A stretch of DNA of 64,000 nucleotides from assembly GCF_900106055.1 (NCBI RefSeq), contig NZ_LT629792.1, positions 1,550,001-1,614,000 on the forward strand, read 5' to 3'. This DNA is from Schaalia radingae. Lineage in GTDB: Bacteria > Actinomycetota > Actinomycetes > Actinomycetales > Actinomycetaceae. Position numbers and translations under genes: made by a program. The notes under the pieces were generated by a model that was given only the letters and a program-made list of their open reading frames with translations, was not told where the DNA came from and did not search any database. Positions 17,876 to 27,193 of the stretch are shown piece after piece (position 1 is the stretch's first letter; each line of letters begins with the position of its first letter).

Positions 17876-19147
17876 ATGTTGATTGTGCACACCTCTGACT
17901 GGCATGTTGGCCGCACCCTGCACGGGGCCGACCTGTCCCCAGCGCGCGACCTCTTCTTCGAGTGGCTCATCGATCTGGTGAAGTCGCGCCACGTCGATGC
18001 GCTCCTCATCAGCGGCGATTTATTCGATCGAGCAGTCCCTCCCGCCCACGTTCTCCGTCCTCTGTCGGACGCCCTTGTTCGCCTATGTTCACTGACTCGT
18101 GTCATCATCATTCCCGGCAATCACGATTCCGCCATTCGGCTGGGCTACCTCGCTCCTTTTCTTCAAGACTCACTCACGATTGCTTCCACCATCGAGGACA
18201 TTGACCGCCCCATCGTCGTCACGTCCAGCGACGGTGAGCATGCCACCATCTACGCGATTCCCTACCTCGAGCCTGACCTGGTGCGCGAACCCCTGTCTGA
18301 CATTATTGACGAGGATGGCCAGGCGATTCCGTTGGTGCGTTCGCATGAGGCCGTCATAAGTGCTGCGTTGCGCCGAATCGGTGCCGATATCGAGGCTCGC
18401 CACCATGGACACGGTATGCGCAGCGGTGAGGTGACCGGCGGACATGACGGCGGGCGTGACAACGATGAGTCCAGTGGCACTCTGAACAGCGATGACGGCG
18501 TGCGAATCGTCATGTCGCACGCATTCTTCACAGGCGGAGCCCCATCTGAATCAGAACGCGACATCCAGGTCGGTGGGGTCGCCTCGGTGCCAGCGGGTGT
18601 CTTCGACGAATACGGTATTGACTATGTGGCTGCCGGCCACCTCCACCGGCCGCAAAATATCAGCGGAAGCAGCGCCACGATCCGCTACAGCGGATCACCT
18701 ATGCCGTTTTCCTTTTCTGAGGCTTCCTCCACCCAATCGGTGACGCTTCTTCATATTGACGCAGGCACACTCACCGACATTGAGACCGTTCCCACCCCTA
18801 TCTGGCGCAATCTCGACGTGATCGAGGGGCCCTTCGAACAGGTTATTTCTGACCAGTATGCGGAGCAGAGAGACGACTTCGTCTCGATCACGGTAACTGA
18901 CGACATTCGTCCGCGTGACCTGATTGCACGCATCCGTCACGTCTTTCCCTACGCGCTCGCCATCTTGCATGCGCCACCCGTGCCCGCCAGCCAACGCCTT
19001 ACCGGTCCGAGCAGACAGGCCGCGCGCTCAGATCGTGCCGTCATTGACGAGTACTTCGAGCAGACGATCGGCCGTTCCCTGAATGAAGCAGAGCGGTCCG
19101 TCATTGATTCAGTGTGGGAGCAGATCCAGGTCAGGAGCGTCCAATGA
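17876..19147 (+). CDS. sbcD: Exonuclease subunit SbcD (Mre11-like nuclease)
   Basis: Nuclease subunit of the SbcCD complex that opens DNA hairpins and trims blocked ends. The phosphoesterase metal motifs are visible in order: SDWHVGR (Asp8, His10), ISGDLFD, PGNHDS, then SHAFF and GHLHRPQ. The 423-residue protein begins MLIVHTSDWH; no clear ribosome site precedes it, and an in-frame ATG 15 bases upstream is possible. Its stop overlaps the sbcC start (ATGA). An acidic/Gly-rich loop near 185-205 interrupts the phosphoesterase domain. Confidence 0.93.
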   Translation: MLIVHTSDWHVGRTLHGADLSPARDLFFEWLIDLVKSRHVDALLISGDLFDRAVPPAHVLRPLSDALVRLCSLTRVIIIPGNHDSAIRLGYLAPFLQDSLTIASTIEDIDRPIVVTSSDGEHATIYAIPYLEPDLVREPLSDIIDEDGQAIPLVRSHEAVISAALRRIGADIEARHHGHGMRSGEVTGGHDGGRDNDESSGTLNSDDGVRIVMSHAFFTGGAPSESERDIQVGGVASVPAGVFDEYGIDYVAAGHLHRPQNISGSSATIRYSGSPMPFSFSEASSTQSVTLLHIDAGTLTDIETVPTPIWRNLDVIEGPFEQVISDQYAEQRDDFVSITVTDDIRPRDLIARIRHVFPYALAILHAPPVPASQRLTGPSRQAARSDRAVIDEYFEQTIGRSLNEAERSVIDSVWEQIQVRSVQ

Positions 19148-22100
19148 AAATTCGTTGCCTTGATCTGGAAGGTATTGGCCCGTTTATCTCTCACCACACA
19201 GTGGACTTCACGCGCTTCGACGATGGTGGGCTTTTCCTGCTGCACGGTCCGACCGGGGCTGGAAAATCGACGATTCTTGACTGCGTGAGCTTCGCGCTTT
19301 ACGGCACAGTTGCACGTCAAGGCGATGCAGATAATGCACGTCTGCGTTCAACGCTGGTTGATGAGAAGGCACCCTCGCGCGTGTCCCTGGTCTTTGAAAC
19401 AGATGCGGGTATCTTCCGCGTGACGCGTACTCCCCAGTTCACGCGTGAAGGCCGTAAGACTGCCATCAACCAGAGTGCTCACCTGGAAAAGGTTCGAGCC
19501 GACGAATCCGGCACCTACGTCACCGTCGATGCGCTCTGTTCCAGAGTCAAAGATACGAATATTGAGATCACTCACCTCATCGGTCTTAACGGCGTTCAGT
19601 ATCTGCAAACAGCGATTTTGCCGCAGGGAAAATTCTCCCAGTTTCTCACTGCCTCATCTGAAGATCGTCACGCACTGCTATCCAGCATCTTCCAGACTTC
19701 TCTTTTCGTCAATTTCGAAACGGCACTGAAGGAGAAGGCCAAGGCGGCGCGAGGAAGCCTCGAACACGATCAGCAACAGGTCAGTTCACTGATTCACTCA
19801 CTGCCCGCGCAGTTATGGCAGGCACTCGGTGACACAGACCCTGATTCGACACCGCCGCCCAGCGCCCAAGAAAGTGGGTCCGACGAAAGCCAGTCGACGG
19901 CAGATCTCAGCGCACACGATTCTCCACCGATCACTGCCGCCATGCTGGTCGAGTTAATCGGCATTGACGATGCTGCCATACGTACGCATCTGGAGGATGG
20001 TCAGAGGATTCTTGAGCATCAAGCACACGATGATCTGAAGCGCTCGCATGAGTGTGCGGACACTGCAGAAGAACTAGGCAAGCAGCTGCAAGCCGCGACT
20101 GACCTCGCCCGGCGTGTGCGTGAGCGCATCGAACTGGAAAAACGCGCGAGCACACTCAACGCTGAGCGTCAAGACATTGACGCAGTGCGCACCCAACTGG
20201 CTCGAGCACGCCAGGCAGCTCACGTTATTCCTGTTCTCCATCGCCTGGACGAGGCTCGAACGCGCCAGGTCGACGCGCGCAATGCACTGGCGGACGCGAT
20301 GGCTGCTGCCCGCAGTGCCCACGTCGATCCTGCTTACCTGTCAGGTCTGGACACCGGCGAATCGCGCGAGCCTTCCCTGGCAGATGACAGTGAGATAGCT
20401 GCCACGGTGCTCACGCTGACCCGCGCCCATGACACTCTGCACGCTCGCCACATCAAAATCTCTGAACTGGCCGCCGTGGAGGCCGCTTTGCCAGAGCGAC
20501 GCGAAGCCTTGCAGGGGCAACAAAGTCAGCTCGAGCAGCTTAACCGGCAGCAGGAGTTGCTGCGTCAGCGCATGCGCAACGATGCCGAACAGTTGGAAGC
20601 CCTGGCTGCGTCCGATGAGCGGGCAACGACCGCTTCGATCGACCTCACCGCGGCTCAAACGCGCCACGAGGCTCTCGACAAGCGGCTCGACGCCGCGCGC
20701 CGTGCCGTCACTGTTGCTCAGAAGTTAGAAGACACGATACGCGAAGCTGAACAAGCTCAGGCGCGCATCGACACAGTTCATGACACTATTCAGCAGGCGC
20801 GGCGCGCACTGCTCGCGCAGTCAGCCCTGCGTATTGCTTCGACTCTGGAATCCGGCAAGCCGTGTCCGGTGTGCGGCTCAACCGAGCACCCGTCCCCTGC
20901 CCAGGCAGGCGAGGCGGGCACCGTCGATCCTGCTGACATCGACCAGCTGCACGTGCAGTATCAGCAGGAACAGGATGCATTCACCCAATTAAGCGCGCAA
21001 TGCGCATCGATTCGTTCCACATGGGATGCCCTCGGGCAGCAAGCTGACGGAAGCGTGGAGGATCTGACAGCCGCACTGGCAGACGAAGCACGCACAATCG
21101 ACGCTCTGAAAGTTGCTCTACAAGCGGTGCAACACGACCAGAAGACCGCCGAGAAACTTCGGACGCAGCGCACACGTGACGACGAGTCATGCCGTGACCT
21201 GCTCCGCCGCAGTGATCGCCTGACTCACGACATTGAAACGGCGCAGGCAGCTCTAGATACTGATGAGAAGCGGTGTACAGCGGCGCGCGCCCACGGCGAT
21301 GGCGAAGCGACCTTGCAGGACATAGATCACGACATCACAGTGCAGATCGACGCCATTGACACATTGAGACAAGCCTGTGAAAACGCCATCCACGCGCGAG
21401 CTGCCGTCGACCAGGCGCTGGCTGAACAGGCGGATGCCCTCGAACGATACGGCTACGCAGAAGGCGATGGTGGCACCGCCCAGGTGCGCGCTGACATGCG
21501 CACCGACGTGGCAATCAGCGAAATGGATGCTCGCATCACAGCGTTTGATCGAGATGACGCACACGTGCACAATTCCCTGCAATCCGAGCGCCTGAAAGAC
21601 GTTGACACGTCCCGGAGTCCCGACGTTGACGCGGCAGCGCGCAGCTACAAAGACGCTCAGTCAGTATCGCGTGAAGCAGCCCAACGTGCCGGCGCCAGCT
21701 CGCAGGTTGCTGCCGATGTGAAAAAAGCTGTGGCAACTGTTCAGGAACGCCTCGACACACTGGTGAAGAACCGCGACGCGTTCGGGCCGCTTGACTACCT
21801 CTCGCAGCTGGCATCATCGGGTCAGCTCTCGGCGGACTCACCGCAAACTTCTCTGTCCCACTGGGTGCTCGGTAGACGACTGGATGACGTTCTGGCCTGC
21901 GCTAACCCTCGTATCATGACAATTTCGAACGGGCGCTACGAGCTGATTCGTTCAGACAAGGACTATTCGCGCAATAAAGCTCAAGGCCTCGGCCTGACGG
22001 TACTCGACCATGAAACAGACAAGGTACGCTCCCCGAAGACGTTATCGGGAGGAGAAACATTCTACATTTCCCTTGCTCTGGCACTGGGCCTGTCCGATGT

Positions 22101-22335
22101 CGTGACCACCGAAAACGGTGGCATCGAACTGCGCACGATGTTCATCGATGAAGGCTTCGGGTCACTTGACTCCTCCACCCTCGACACGGTGATGGCGCAG
22201 CTGGCGTCCCTGCACACATCAGGGCGTACCATCGGCGTGATTTCGCACGTCGCAGACATGACGTCGCGGATCTTAGACCAGATCGAAGTCATACCAGTGG
22301 CATCGGGAGGATCAACACTGCGGGTACGCGCATAG
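19144..22335 (+). CDS. sbcC: Exonuclease subunit SbcC (Rad50-like SMC ATPase)
   Basis: ATPase partner of SbcD. The 1063 residues show the Rad50 layout: Walker A GPTGAGKS (35-42), a long coiled coil rich in Arg, Glu, Ala and Gln, the central zinc hook CPVC (574-577), a second coiled coil, then the ABC signature LSGGETFYISLALALGLSD and Walker B MFIDEGFGSLD near the C-terminus. The ATG start overlaps the sbcD stop and follows GGAG. A low-complexity acidic segment near 235-265 is an extra in the first coil. Confidence 0.95.
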   Translation: MKIRCLDLEGIGPFISHHTVDFTRFDDGGLFLLHGPTGAGKSTILDCVSFALYGTVARQGDADNARLRSTLVDEKAPSRVSLVFETDAGIFRVTRTPQFTREGRKTAINQSAHLEKVRADESGTYVTVDALCSRVKDTNIEITHLIGLNGVQYLQTAILPQGKFSQFLTASSEDRHALLSSIFQTSLFVNFETALKEKAKAARGSLEHDQQQVSSLIHSLPAQLWQALGDTDPDSTPPPSAQESGSDESQSTADLSAHDSPPITAAMLVELIGIDDAAIRTHLEDGQRILEHQAHDDLKRSHECADTAEELGKQLQAATDLARRVRERIELEKRASTLNAERQDIDAVRTQLARARQAAHVIPVLHRLDEARTRQVDARNALADAMAAARSAHVDPAYLSGLDTGESREPSLADDSEIAATVLTLTRAHDTLHARHIKISELAAVEAALPERREALQGQQSQLEQLNRQQELLRQRMRNDAEQLEALAASDERATTASIDLTAAQTRHEALDKRLDAARRAVTVAQKLEDTIREAEQAQARIDTVHDTIQQARRALLAQSALRIASTLESGKPCPVCGSTEHPSPAQAGEAGTVDPADIDQLHVQYQQEQDAFTQLSAQCASIRSTWDALGQQADGSVEDLTAALADEARTIDALKVALQAVQHDQKTAEKLRTQRTRDDESCRDLLRRSDRLTHDIETAQAALDTDEKRCTAARAHGDGEATLQDIDHDITVQIDAIDTLRQACENAIHARAAVDQALAEQADALERYGYAEGDGGTAQVRADMRTDVAISEMDARITAFDRDDAHVHNSLQSERLKDVDTSRSPDVDAAARSYKDAQSVSREAAQRAGASSQVAADVKKAVATVQERLDTLVKNRDAFGPLDYLSQLASSGQLSADSPQTSLSHWVLGRRLDDVLACANPRIMTISNGRYELIRSDKDYSRNKAQGLGLTVLDHETDKVRSPKTLSGGETFYISLALALGLSDVVTTENGGIELRTMFIDEGFGSLDSSTLDTVMAQLASLHTSGRTIGVISHVADMTSRILDQIEVIPVASGGSTLRVRA

Positions 22336-22347
22336 GCACCTCGAGAA

Positions 22348-22899
22348 TCACACGCGGGTACGGCCGCAGCTGACGATGCCACCACCAGCGCACGTGGTGC
22401 GCTCACTCGCGTCAAACCACAGCAACGGTTCATCCCACAGCGCGTCAAGAGCCCCGGTCACATCGTCCTCAGTGAGGGCCTGCGTCACGCGCTCAACCAG
22501 CGGCGCCGCCTCCGCGTCATCAATGAAGAAAGCCACCACATCATCCCACCGGTACGTCTGGGGACGTGCCTGTGCAACATGCACAGCAGCCAGGTCGCCT
22601 GCCTCATCGCTGACCTCAGCCTCAGCCTCACACGCGATGACAACTCGGCGTGCCGGCACACAGAAGGCAGGTGAATCAAGGCATGCGCGAGCCTCATCAC
22701 CATCTTCTTCGTCCTCTGCATCGCGGCGATCGCGGATCAATTCGAGTGAGGCGAGAGCAGCCTGGTTCATCGCAGAGTCTTCACGCTCCTCAATGTCGTC
22801 GCCTCGAAGCCCATCCTCAAGAATCGCCACATACCCTGGTCGAACAGGCGGCTGATCGGCAGATAACTCGTCTAAAACCGCTGGCACATACAATCGCAT
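22348..22899 (-). CDS. DUF6912 family protein
   Basis: Small acidic actinobacterial protein of unknown function. The start is set at the ATG giving MRLYVPAVLDEL, because family members begin MR(L/V)YVPxxL; this yields 183 residues. An in-frame start further upstream (22956) would add 19 residues not seen in relatives. The pattern ASLELIRDR followed by RRVVIACE is also family-like. It ends 12 bases from the convergent sbcC stop. The CpaE-like ATPase gene ends 46 bases upstream, so they may share a transcript. Confidence 0.65.
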   Translation of the reverse strand: MRLYVPAVLDELSADQPPVRPGYVAILEDGLRGDDIEEREDSAMNQAALASLELIRDRRDAEDEEDGDEARACLDSPAFCVPARRVVIACEAEAEVSDEAGDLAAVHVAQARPQTYRWDDVVAFFIDDAEAAPLVERVTQALTEDDVTGALDALWDEPLLWFDASERTTCAGGGIVSCGRTRV

Positions 22900-22945
22900 G
22901 CCTCCAGTGTCCCACATCAGTGCCGCGCGCTTGCCGCGGTGAGCA

Positions 22946-24256
22946 TCACGCAGCATGTTCAGGAAGCACAGCCAACACCACCTGGGTCAGCGCGGCCAAC
23001 GCCTGACCGACCGGCTGATCAGGTTCGGCATGAACAATTGCCCGCGCGTGCAGCAGGGAGGCGCTCACGCGCGAGTCCTCCGGGACAAGTTGAATACTGC
23101 GCCCGGGAATCACCGGAGCGAGGGCCTGGACAATCGCGTTGACAGGTCGAGGCCCTGCTCCCGACGATGACACATGGTTGGCCACCAGGATCGGCTCGAC
23201 GTGCGGGGCGATCTGGCCTACCCACTGATACGCGTCCACAAGCCGATTGATACCCAGAGAATCACCACGAAACACGCACATCACCGCATCAGCGTTCCGC
23301 ACAATTGCCGCGACCAGGTCATCGCGCGACCCCTGATGCCGATTCCCCGGTGCCACCGGATCCAGCGTTGCTGCAGCCACGTCCACGATGATGAGGTCAT
23401 ACAGCGAGCGGGCCGCCGACAGTGCGCTGACCACCGCTGCCGGTGATACCTCACGCCAACGTTGCGGCGACGTGATTCCCGTGAGAATGTCGAGGGAATC
23501 GGTCAGTGGTACTGCAGCTCCCCGAATCTCGTCGGCTCCGACATCAGTGCGCGCAGCAGTCCGTGAGAGCACAGCGATACCCGACGCATCCTGCGCAATA
23601 CCCGCCATATGAGCCAGGGATGGTGCACACGTGTCAGCATCGACGAGGAGGACGCGCGCACTGGCTGACGCACCCGCCGCCACGTTGAATGCTATTGTCG
23701 ACCTTCCGGGAGCACCTGACGGCCCCCACACACAGACGATCTTCCCGAATTCCGCAGTCCCGTCAACGCTGCGCTGCCCGTCTGATAACTCGTCATCACC
23801 GTCGGCAAATGCGTAGGAGCGCTTTTGATGCGCTATCTGGGCTTCCCGTCGGCCGGACGCATCCTCCCCCGTTTGGGGAAGCTCACCGCTCTCCGGAGAA
23901 AAAGATGCACTCATCCCCAAGGCGCGCAGCGAATCCACGATCCCATCAGGTGAATCGGGCTGAGCAATTCCATCAGCATGCAGCGCACGTAAGGACGGCG
24001 CATCAGCCAGGGGCGCGAGAACAATGACACCGATATGGTGCGCGTGCAGGTCCTCCACGATGCGGGCATCAAGGTCAGGATCATCAGCATCAATAATGGC
24101 GCATTGTGCAACCGATGAGCGCGCGCATGCCCGCACTTCCGTCAGGTCAGCGCACCGGCGCGACACAGTAAACTCCTCGCTTTCGTTGATCGCCTGGACG
24201 AGGCGCCCCTCCGTCTGGGTCGGCGCGCACACGATCACACTGATCGGCCCACTCAT
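22946..24256 (-). CDS. CpaE/MinD-like ATPase
   Basis: 436-residue protein with an N-terminal receiver-like region (about 1-125, no clear phospho-acceptor context) and a C-terminal MinD/ParA-type ATPase domain. The nucleotide loop reads GPSGAPGRST, with Arg where Walker A normally has Lys; this GAPGR(S/T)T variant recurs in actinobacterial CpaE-like proteins. LLVDADTCAPSLAH is the following Asp box. In other bacteria CpaE/TadZ positions the Flp pilus machinery. The SAF/CpaB-like gene just upstream overlaps by four bases, supporting a functional pair. No other tad genes are in the window, so a pilus role is not shown. Confidence 0.72.
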   Translation of the reverse strand: MSGPISVIVCAPTQTEGRLVQAINESEEFTVSRRCADLTEVRACARSSVAQCAIIDADDPDLDARIVEDLHAHHIGVIVLAPLADAPSLRALHADGIAQPDSPDGIVDSLRALGMSASFSPESGELPQTGEDASGRREAQIAHQKRSYAFADGDDELSDGQRSVDGTAEFGKIVCVWGPSGAPGRSTIAFNVAAGASASARVLLVDADTCAPSLAHMAGIAQDASGIAVLSRTAARTDVGADEIRGAAVPLTDSLDILTGITSPQRWREVSPAAVVSALSAARSLYDLIIVDVAAATLDPVAPGNRHQGSRDDLVAAIVRNADAVMCVFRGDSLGINRLVDAYQWVGQIAPHVEPILVANHVSSSGAGPRPVNAIVQALAPVIPGRSIQLVPEDSRVSASLLHARAIVHAEPDQPVGQALAALTQVVLAVLPEHAA

Positions 24257-24873
24257 TGTCCGATCGGAACGGCCGTGATCGTTCCGTTTCCTCCCGTAGC
24301 TTCAAGCACGGCTGAGACGTCAGAAAATGGGATACGTACTTCAATTCTGTGCACCGATGCAGCACCGATTCCTGCGGCGCCCTCGACACTGCGAATAAAA
24401 ACGGCGTTGCCCGATACGACCGTTGGGTGGGACTGATGGTCTTTGCTCATGGAGGCTGAAGGGATCGACCACAGTTCAATGGATGTGCCGGTAGCAGTGG
24501 ACTCCGGTAGTCCGGCACCTATGTCGATCACGAGGCGGCGATAATCGTCGTCTTCGTCCGTTGTCACTGCTCCCGTTGCAATCAGCTCACCTTTTCCGAT
24601 GCTGTGCGACGCCAGCGCTCCGTCAGGAAGCTCATCGCGCTGCACATACGCATTGCTTTCGGGCCGTGCATCCACGATCTGCAGATTCGACGTGTCCAGC
24701 GGTTCTCCCGGAGCGATGTCGCGCGTTGCCTGATAGATGCTCACTCCGCCGCGGGCATGAGATACAAGGAGTGTGCACGCAAGGATAGACAGCGTGACGA
24801 GTGCGATGCCGATCAGGAATCGCGGATCACGTATGACGCTGCGCCGGCGCGGTATTCGGGCGGTGTTCTTCAT
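24253..24873 (-). CDS. SAF-domain membrane protein (CpaB/RcpC-like)
   Basis: 206 residues: a basic cytoplasmic start, one membrane segment at about 20-40 (FLIGIALVTLSILACTLLVS), then an extracytoplasmic SAF domain (ATRDIAPGEPLDTSNL) like that of the Flp-pilus protein CpaB. The ATG at 24873 has GGGAG eight bases upstream; a GTG 15 bases earlier is also open. It is coupled by an ATGA overlap to the CpaE-like ATPase. It might anchor a small periplasmic assembly related to Flp pili, but the usual secretin, ATPase CpaF and pilin genes are absent here. Confidence 0.7.
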   Translation of the reverse strand: MKNTARIPRRRSVIRDPRFLIGIALVTLSILACTLLVSHARGGVSIYQATRDIAPGEPLDTSNLQIVDARPESNAYVQRDELPDGALASHSIGKGELIATGAVTTDEDDDYRRLVIDIGAGLPESTATGTSIELWSIPSASMSKDHQSHPTVVSGNAVFIRSVEGAAGIGAASVHRIEVRIPFSDVSAVLEATGGNGTITAVPIGQ

Positions 24874-24918
24874 ATGTGGCACTCCCACATCATGCCCGGT
24901 TTTTTCCTCGATGTGGAG

Positions 24919-24927
24919 TTATCCACA
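24919..24927 (+). other. Consensus DnaA box in the 24874-25125 intergenic region
   Basis: TTATCCACA is a perfect DnaA-box consensus in non-coding DNA. A one-mismatch copy (ATATCCACA) lies near 25074. Two further exact copies occur at 9033-9041 (within the SGNH gene) and 33069-33077 (minus, between comF and lpqB). Isolated boxes may titrate DnaA or be chance; no origin is indicated. Confidence 0.35.
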
Positions 24928-25125
24928 AAAACTTCCGCTCGCCCCCACACACTGCCTTTGCGGTCAGTTCGCTCTGACCTGCATCTTCACACATGAGGCC
25001 TCGTCGAGGAGTCCTCTCGCCTCGTCCACATGCTCACAAAGTGGACACGCAACTTTCGATGAACACCGCACTATATCCACAACAAGTGAATAAAGCTTTA
25101 CTGAACTGAAAGGAAATGTCATGAT

Positions 25126-25347
25126 ATGGATATGACTTCACGATTCCTGACACTGGCCGACGTCGCTGAAACACTGAACCTGACGATGTCCGCCGCCCGT
25201 TCACTGGTGACGTCGGGGGAACTTCCTGCAATCCAGGTTGGCGGCAAGAAGGCATGGCGGGTTGAAGCCAGTGTTCTCGAGCAGTACATTCAGGATCAGT
25301 ACGCGGCTACTCGTGAGCGCATGAAGGTCGAATCGGCTCACAGCTAA
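25126..25347 (+). CDS. BldC-like helix-turn-helix (excisionase-family) DNA-binding protein
   Basis: 73-residue protein that is essentially one MerR/excisionase-type winged HTH: FLTLADVAETLNLTMSAA, then SLVTSGELPAIQVGGKKAWRV, then VLEQYIQD. This matches small developmental regulators such as BldC rather than a phage excisionase, since no integrase or att site is nearby. The ATG at 25126 has AGGAAA nine bases upstream; a second ATG six bases later would also work. It is single, in front of a convergent gene of unknown function, and may regulate the divergent SAF/CpaE genes. Confidence 0.75.
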   Translation: MDMTSRFLTLADVAETLNLTMSAARSLVTSGELPAIQVGGKKAWRVEASVLEQYIQDQYAATRERMKVESAHS

Positions 25348-25354
25348 CGGCGCG

Positions 25355-25927
25355 TCAGATCATCAGCGAATCTGCCATCTGGCTCGGCGCACGCAGCGTG
25401 CGTATCCCACCCGTCGACAGCGACATGACGACTGGAGTGGTGAAGTCACGCGTGTCAAGAGCCTGCCCGCTGGACATGCTTTCAAGATCAAAGTGGTCAC
25501 CCATGACAGCACAGACGTATCCTGCGTGCTGGCCGCCTTCATGGTCGATGACGACGTACACATTCTCATCTCTCAGCGCGCGCAGAACGTGACTGATCGC
25601 CACCTCATGTGCCAGCGCTGACTCATCGGCTGCGCGACTTCCCAGCGGCCAGGCTGCGACAATGGCGTGAGCCGGGATGAGCACCATGTGTACCCCATTG
25701 TCGATCACAATCCACTCACGCGCGCAGTCTCGAACGATCCCTGTCATGCGCTCACCTCCGCGCAGTAAGACGTTCAAGTTACTCCCCCGCGTCGCGAGCA
25801 GGCGCGCTGACATCGTTACACGCGCACACTCAACATCTGCGAGCTCGTCGACAAGAATGTCCATTTCCTCGCGCCGTTCAGCATCGAAGCGCGCACTTAA
25901 GTCTGCCAGAAGGCGATCCAGATCCAT
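25355..25927 (-). CDS. Conserved-looking protein of unknown function
   Basis: 190 residues, not recognised. It starts MDLDRLLADLSARFDAERREEMD, an amphipathic and probably helical region to about 45, followed by a beta-rich domain containing LNVLLRGGERMTGIVRDC and IDNGVHMVLIPAHAIVAAWPLG, which looks like a small-barrel (Sm or PRC-like) fold. There is no signal peptide or membrane segment. Codon use resembles its neighbours. The ATG at 25927 is preferred because the stretch upstream is not protein-like. It ends eight bases from the convergent HTH gene. Confidence 0.6.
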   Translation of the reverse strand: MDLDRLLADLSARFDAERREEMDILVDELADVECARVTMSARLLATRGSNLNVLLRGGERMTGIVRDCAREWIVIDNGVHMVLIPAHAIVAAWPLGSRAADESALAHEVAISHVLRALRDENVYVVIDHEGGQHAGYVCAVMGDHFDLESMSSGQALDTRDFTTPVVMSLSTGGIRTLRAPSQMADSLMI

Positions 25928-25980
25928 GCGCACAGTGTGGCACAAACTAAAAGGAACTGCCACCACTTGACATCAATTAT

Positions 25981-26038
25981 TCTTTCGTGCACACTCTAAT
26001 CAATTCTTACGAACTAACATCAACTGACACGAAAGAAG
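25981..26038 (+). promoter_or_regulatory. Inverted repeat that could mask the LysM gene's ribosome site
   Basis: TTCTTTCGTG (25981-25990) is perfectly complementary to CACGAAAGAA (26029-26038). The second arm contains the only purine-rich ribosome-site candidate (AAAGAAG) before the ATG at 26045. In an mRNA starting upstream of 25981 the pairing would hide it. Confidence 0.45.
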
Positions 26039-26044
26039 TTCGAT

Positions 26045-27193
26045 ATGAATGGAGACAGTAGGTCTGGATACGTAGTCGAGACGGATGTCATGGATGGAAC
26101 TGATTGCAATCGTGGGCTGGTGACGGTCACTGCCTGGGCAGGTGTACCTCTCCTGGCACTGACCGCCTACCTCGCTGTCCTCATTGTGCGATCAGGTGAT
26201 CTGTATCGACCGGAGCTGTTGATTGCTCTGATCATCGCCTGTGTTGCAACGGTTTTTCTGGCATGGAACCAGCTCTGCGTCTTCCTGGCACTCCTCGCGA
26301 CAGCTTCGTCGCGCACTGATGCACTGTCGCGGGCTCTCATTCGTTTTATTCGTCGCTTCGGCACGCAGCAGGCACGCGCAGTAATCGCGCGTCATGCTCT
26401 GGCGTTGAGCGTGTCGACCACCGCGATCAGCGCTATTGGAATGCCGGTTTTTGCCGCGCCACTCACGCCTTCCACCCCTTCTCTGACCAGTACATCATCT
26501 GCCACGCACGTTCTTCCCTTTTCTTCCATCGACGAGGGTGACTCCACGATTCCCGATGATCTGACCTGGCCAGCGTTGACCGCACAATCCACTTCGACAG
26601 CGCAATCAGGAGGTCCAAGCGCACAGCTTCCCTCCCCTTCTCACCAGATGCCACACGACACTCAACCAGAAGGCAACGCGATGGCACCCTCGCACTCTGG
26701 GCCGTCGACACAGACCGAGCACTCTGCACCATCTGCGAAGAACACTCCGCCTCAAGTCAGCCACCCTGCTGGATCATCGGCTTCCCAGGGCACCGACTCA
26801 TCCAAGCAGCCCGCCTCCCCCTCGCACGCATACAGCACCGATTCCTCGGGGAAGCCTGCTTCACCTGTTTCCTCCAACGGTTTAAGTTCTGCCGGACAGG
26901 CAGCCTCATCCGTCCACTCACACGGTGTTGGCGCCGCAGGACACGATGCTTCGCCCGCCCCCACCCACAACACCGCTTCGTCCAACACGGGCAGCGCCAC
27001 CCACTACGAAATCCAGCCTGGCGATTGTCTGTGGACGATCGCTGAAACATCCCTCCCCGCCTCAGCATCCGATGCCACGATCGCCCGCCATGTCGAGCGA
27101 CTGATCCATGCGAACGCTGAGGTAATCGGAGACGATCCTGACCTGATCCACCCAGGAACAGTTATCACGATTCCCCCTAAGGAGAACTCATGA
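26045..27193 (+). CDS. LysM-domain membrane protein with long Ser/Pro/Thr-rich linker
   Basis: 382 residues. Two membrane segments lie near 26-47 and 56-80 and a third hydrophobic stretch near 117-140. A ~170-residue extracellular linker follows, rich in Ser, Pro, Gln, Thr and His, with loosely repeated short units. A C-terminal LysM domain (about 318-378, HYEIQPGDCLWTIAE to PGTVITIPP) should bind peptidoglycan. LysM proteins of this layout adjoin the Rv3235-family gene in many actinobacteria. The following gene overlaps by four bases (ATGA). The linker composition suggests a wall-spanning tether. A copy of the dispersed GACGAGGG motif encodes SSIDEGDS near residue 163. Confidence 0.82.
   Translation: MNGDSRSGYVVETDVMDGTDCNRGLVTVTAWAGVPLLALTAYLAVLIVRSGDLYRPELLIALIIACVATVFLAWNQLCVFLALLATASSRTDALSRALIRFIRRFGTQQARAVIARHALALSVSTTAISAIGMPVFAAPLTPSTPSLTSTSSATHVLPFSSIDEGDSTIPDDLTWPALTAQSTSTAQSGGPSAQLPSPSHQMPHDTQPEGNAMAPSHSGPSTQTEHSAPSAKNTPPQVSHPAGSSASQGTDSSKQPASPSHAYSTDSSGKPASPVSSNGLSSAGQAASSVHSHGVGAAGHDASPAPTHNTASSNTGSATHYEIQPGDCLWTIAETSLPASASDATIARHVERLIHANAEVIGDDPDLIHPGTVITIPPKENS

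Noticed and set aside
25126..25347. Prophage excisionase
   Set aside because: The HTH is excisionase-like, but there is no integrase, attachment repeat or other phage gene nearby; a BldC-type regulator is more likely.
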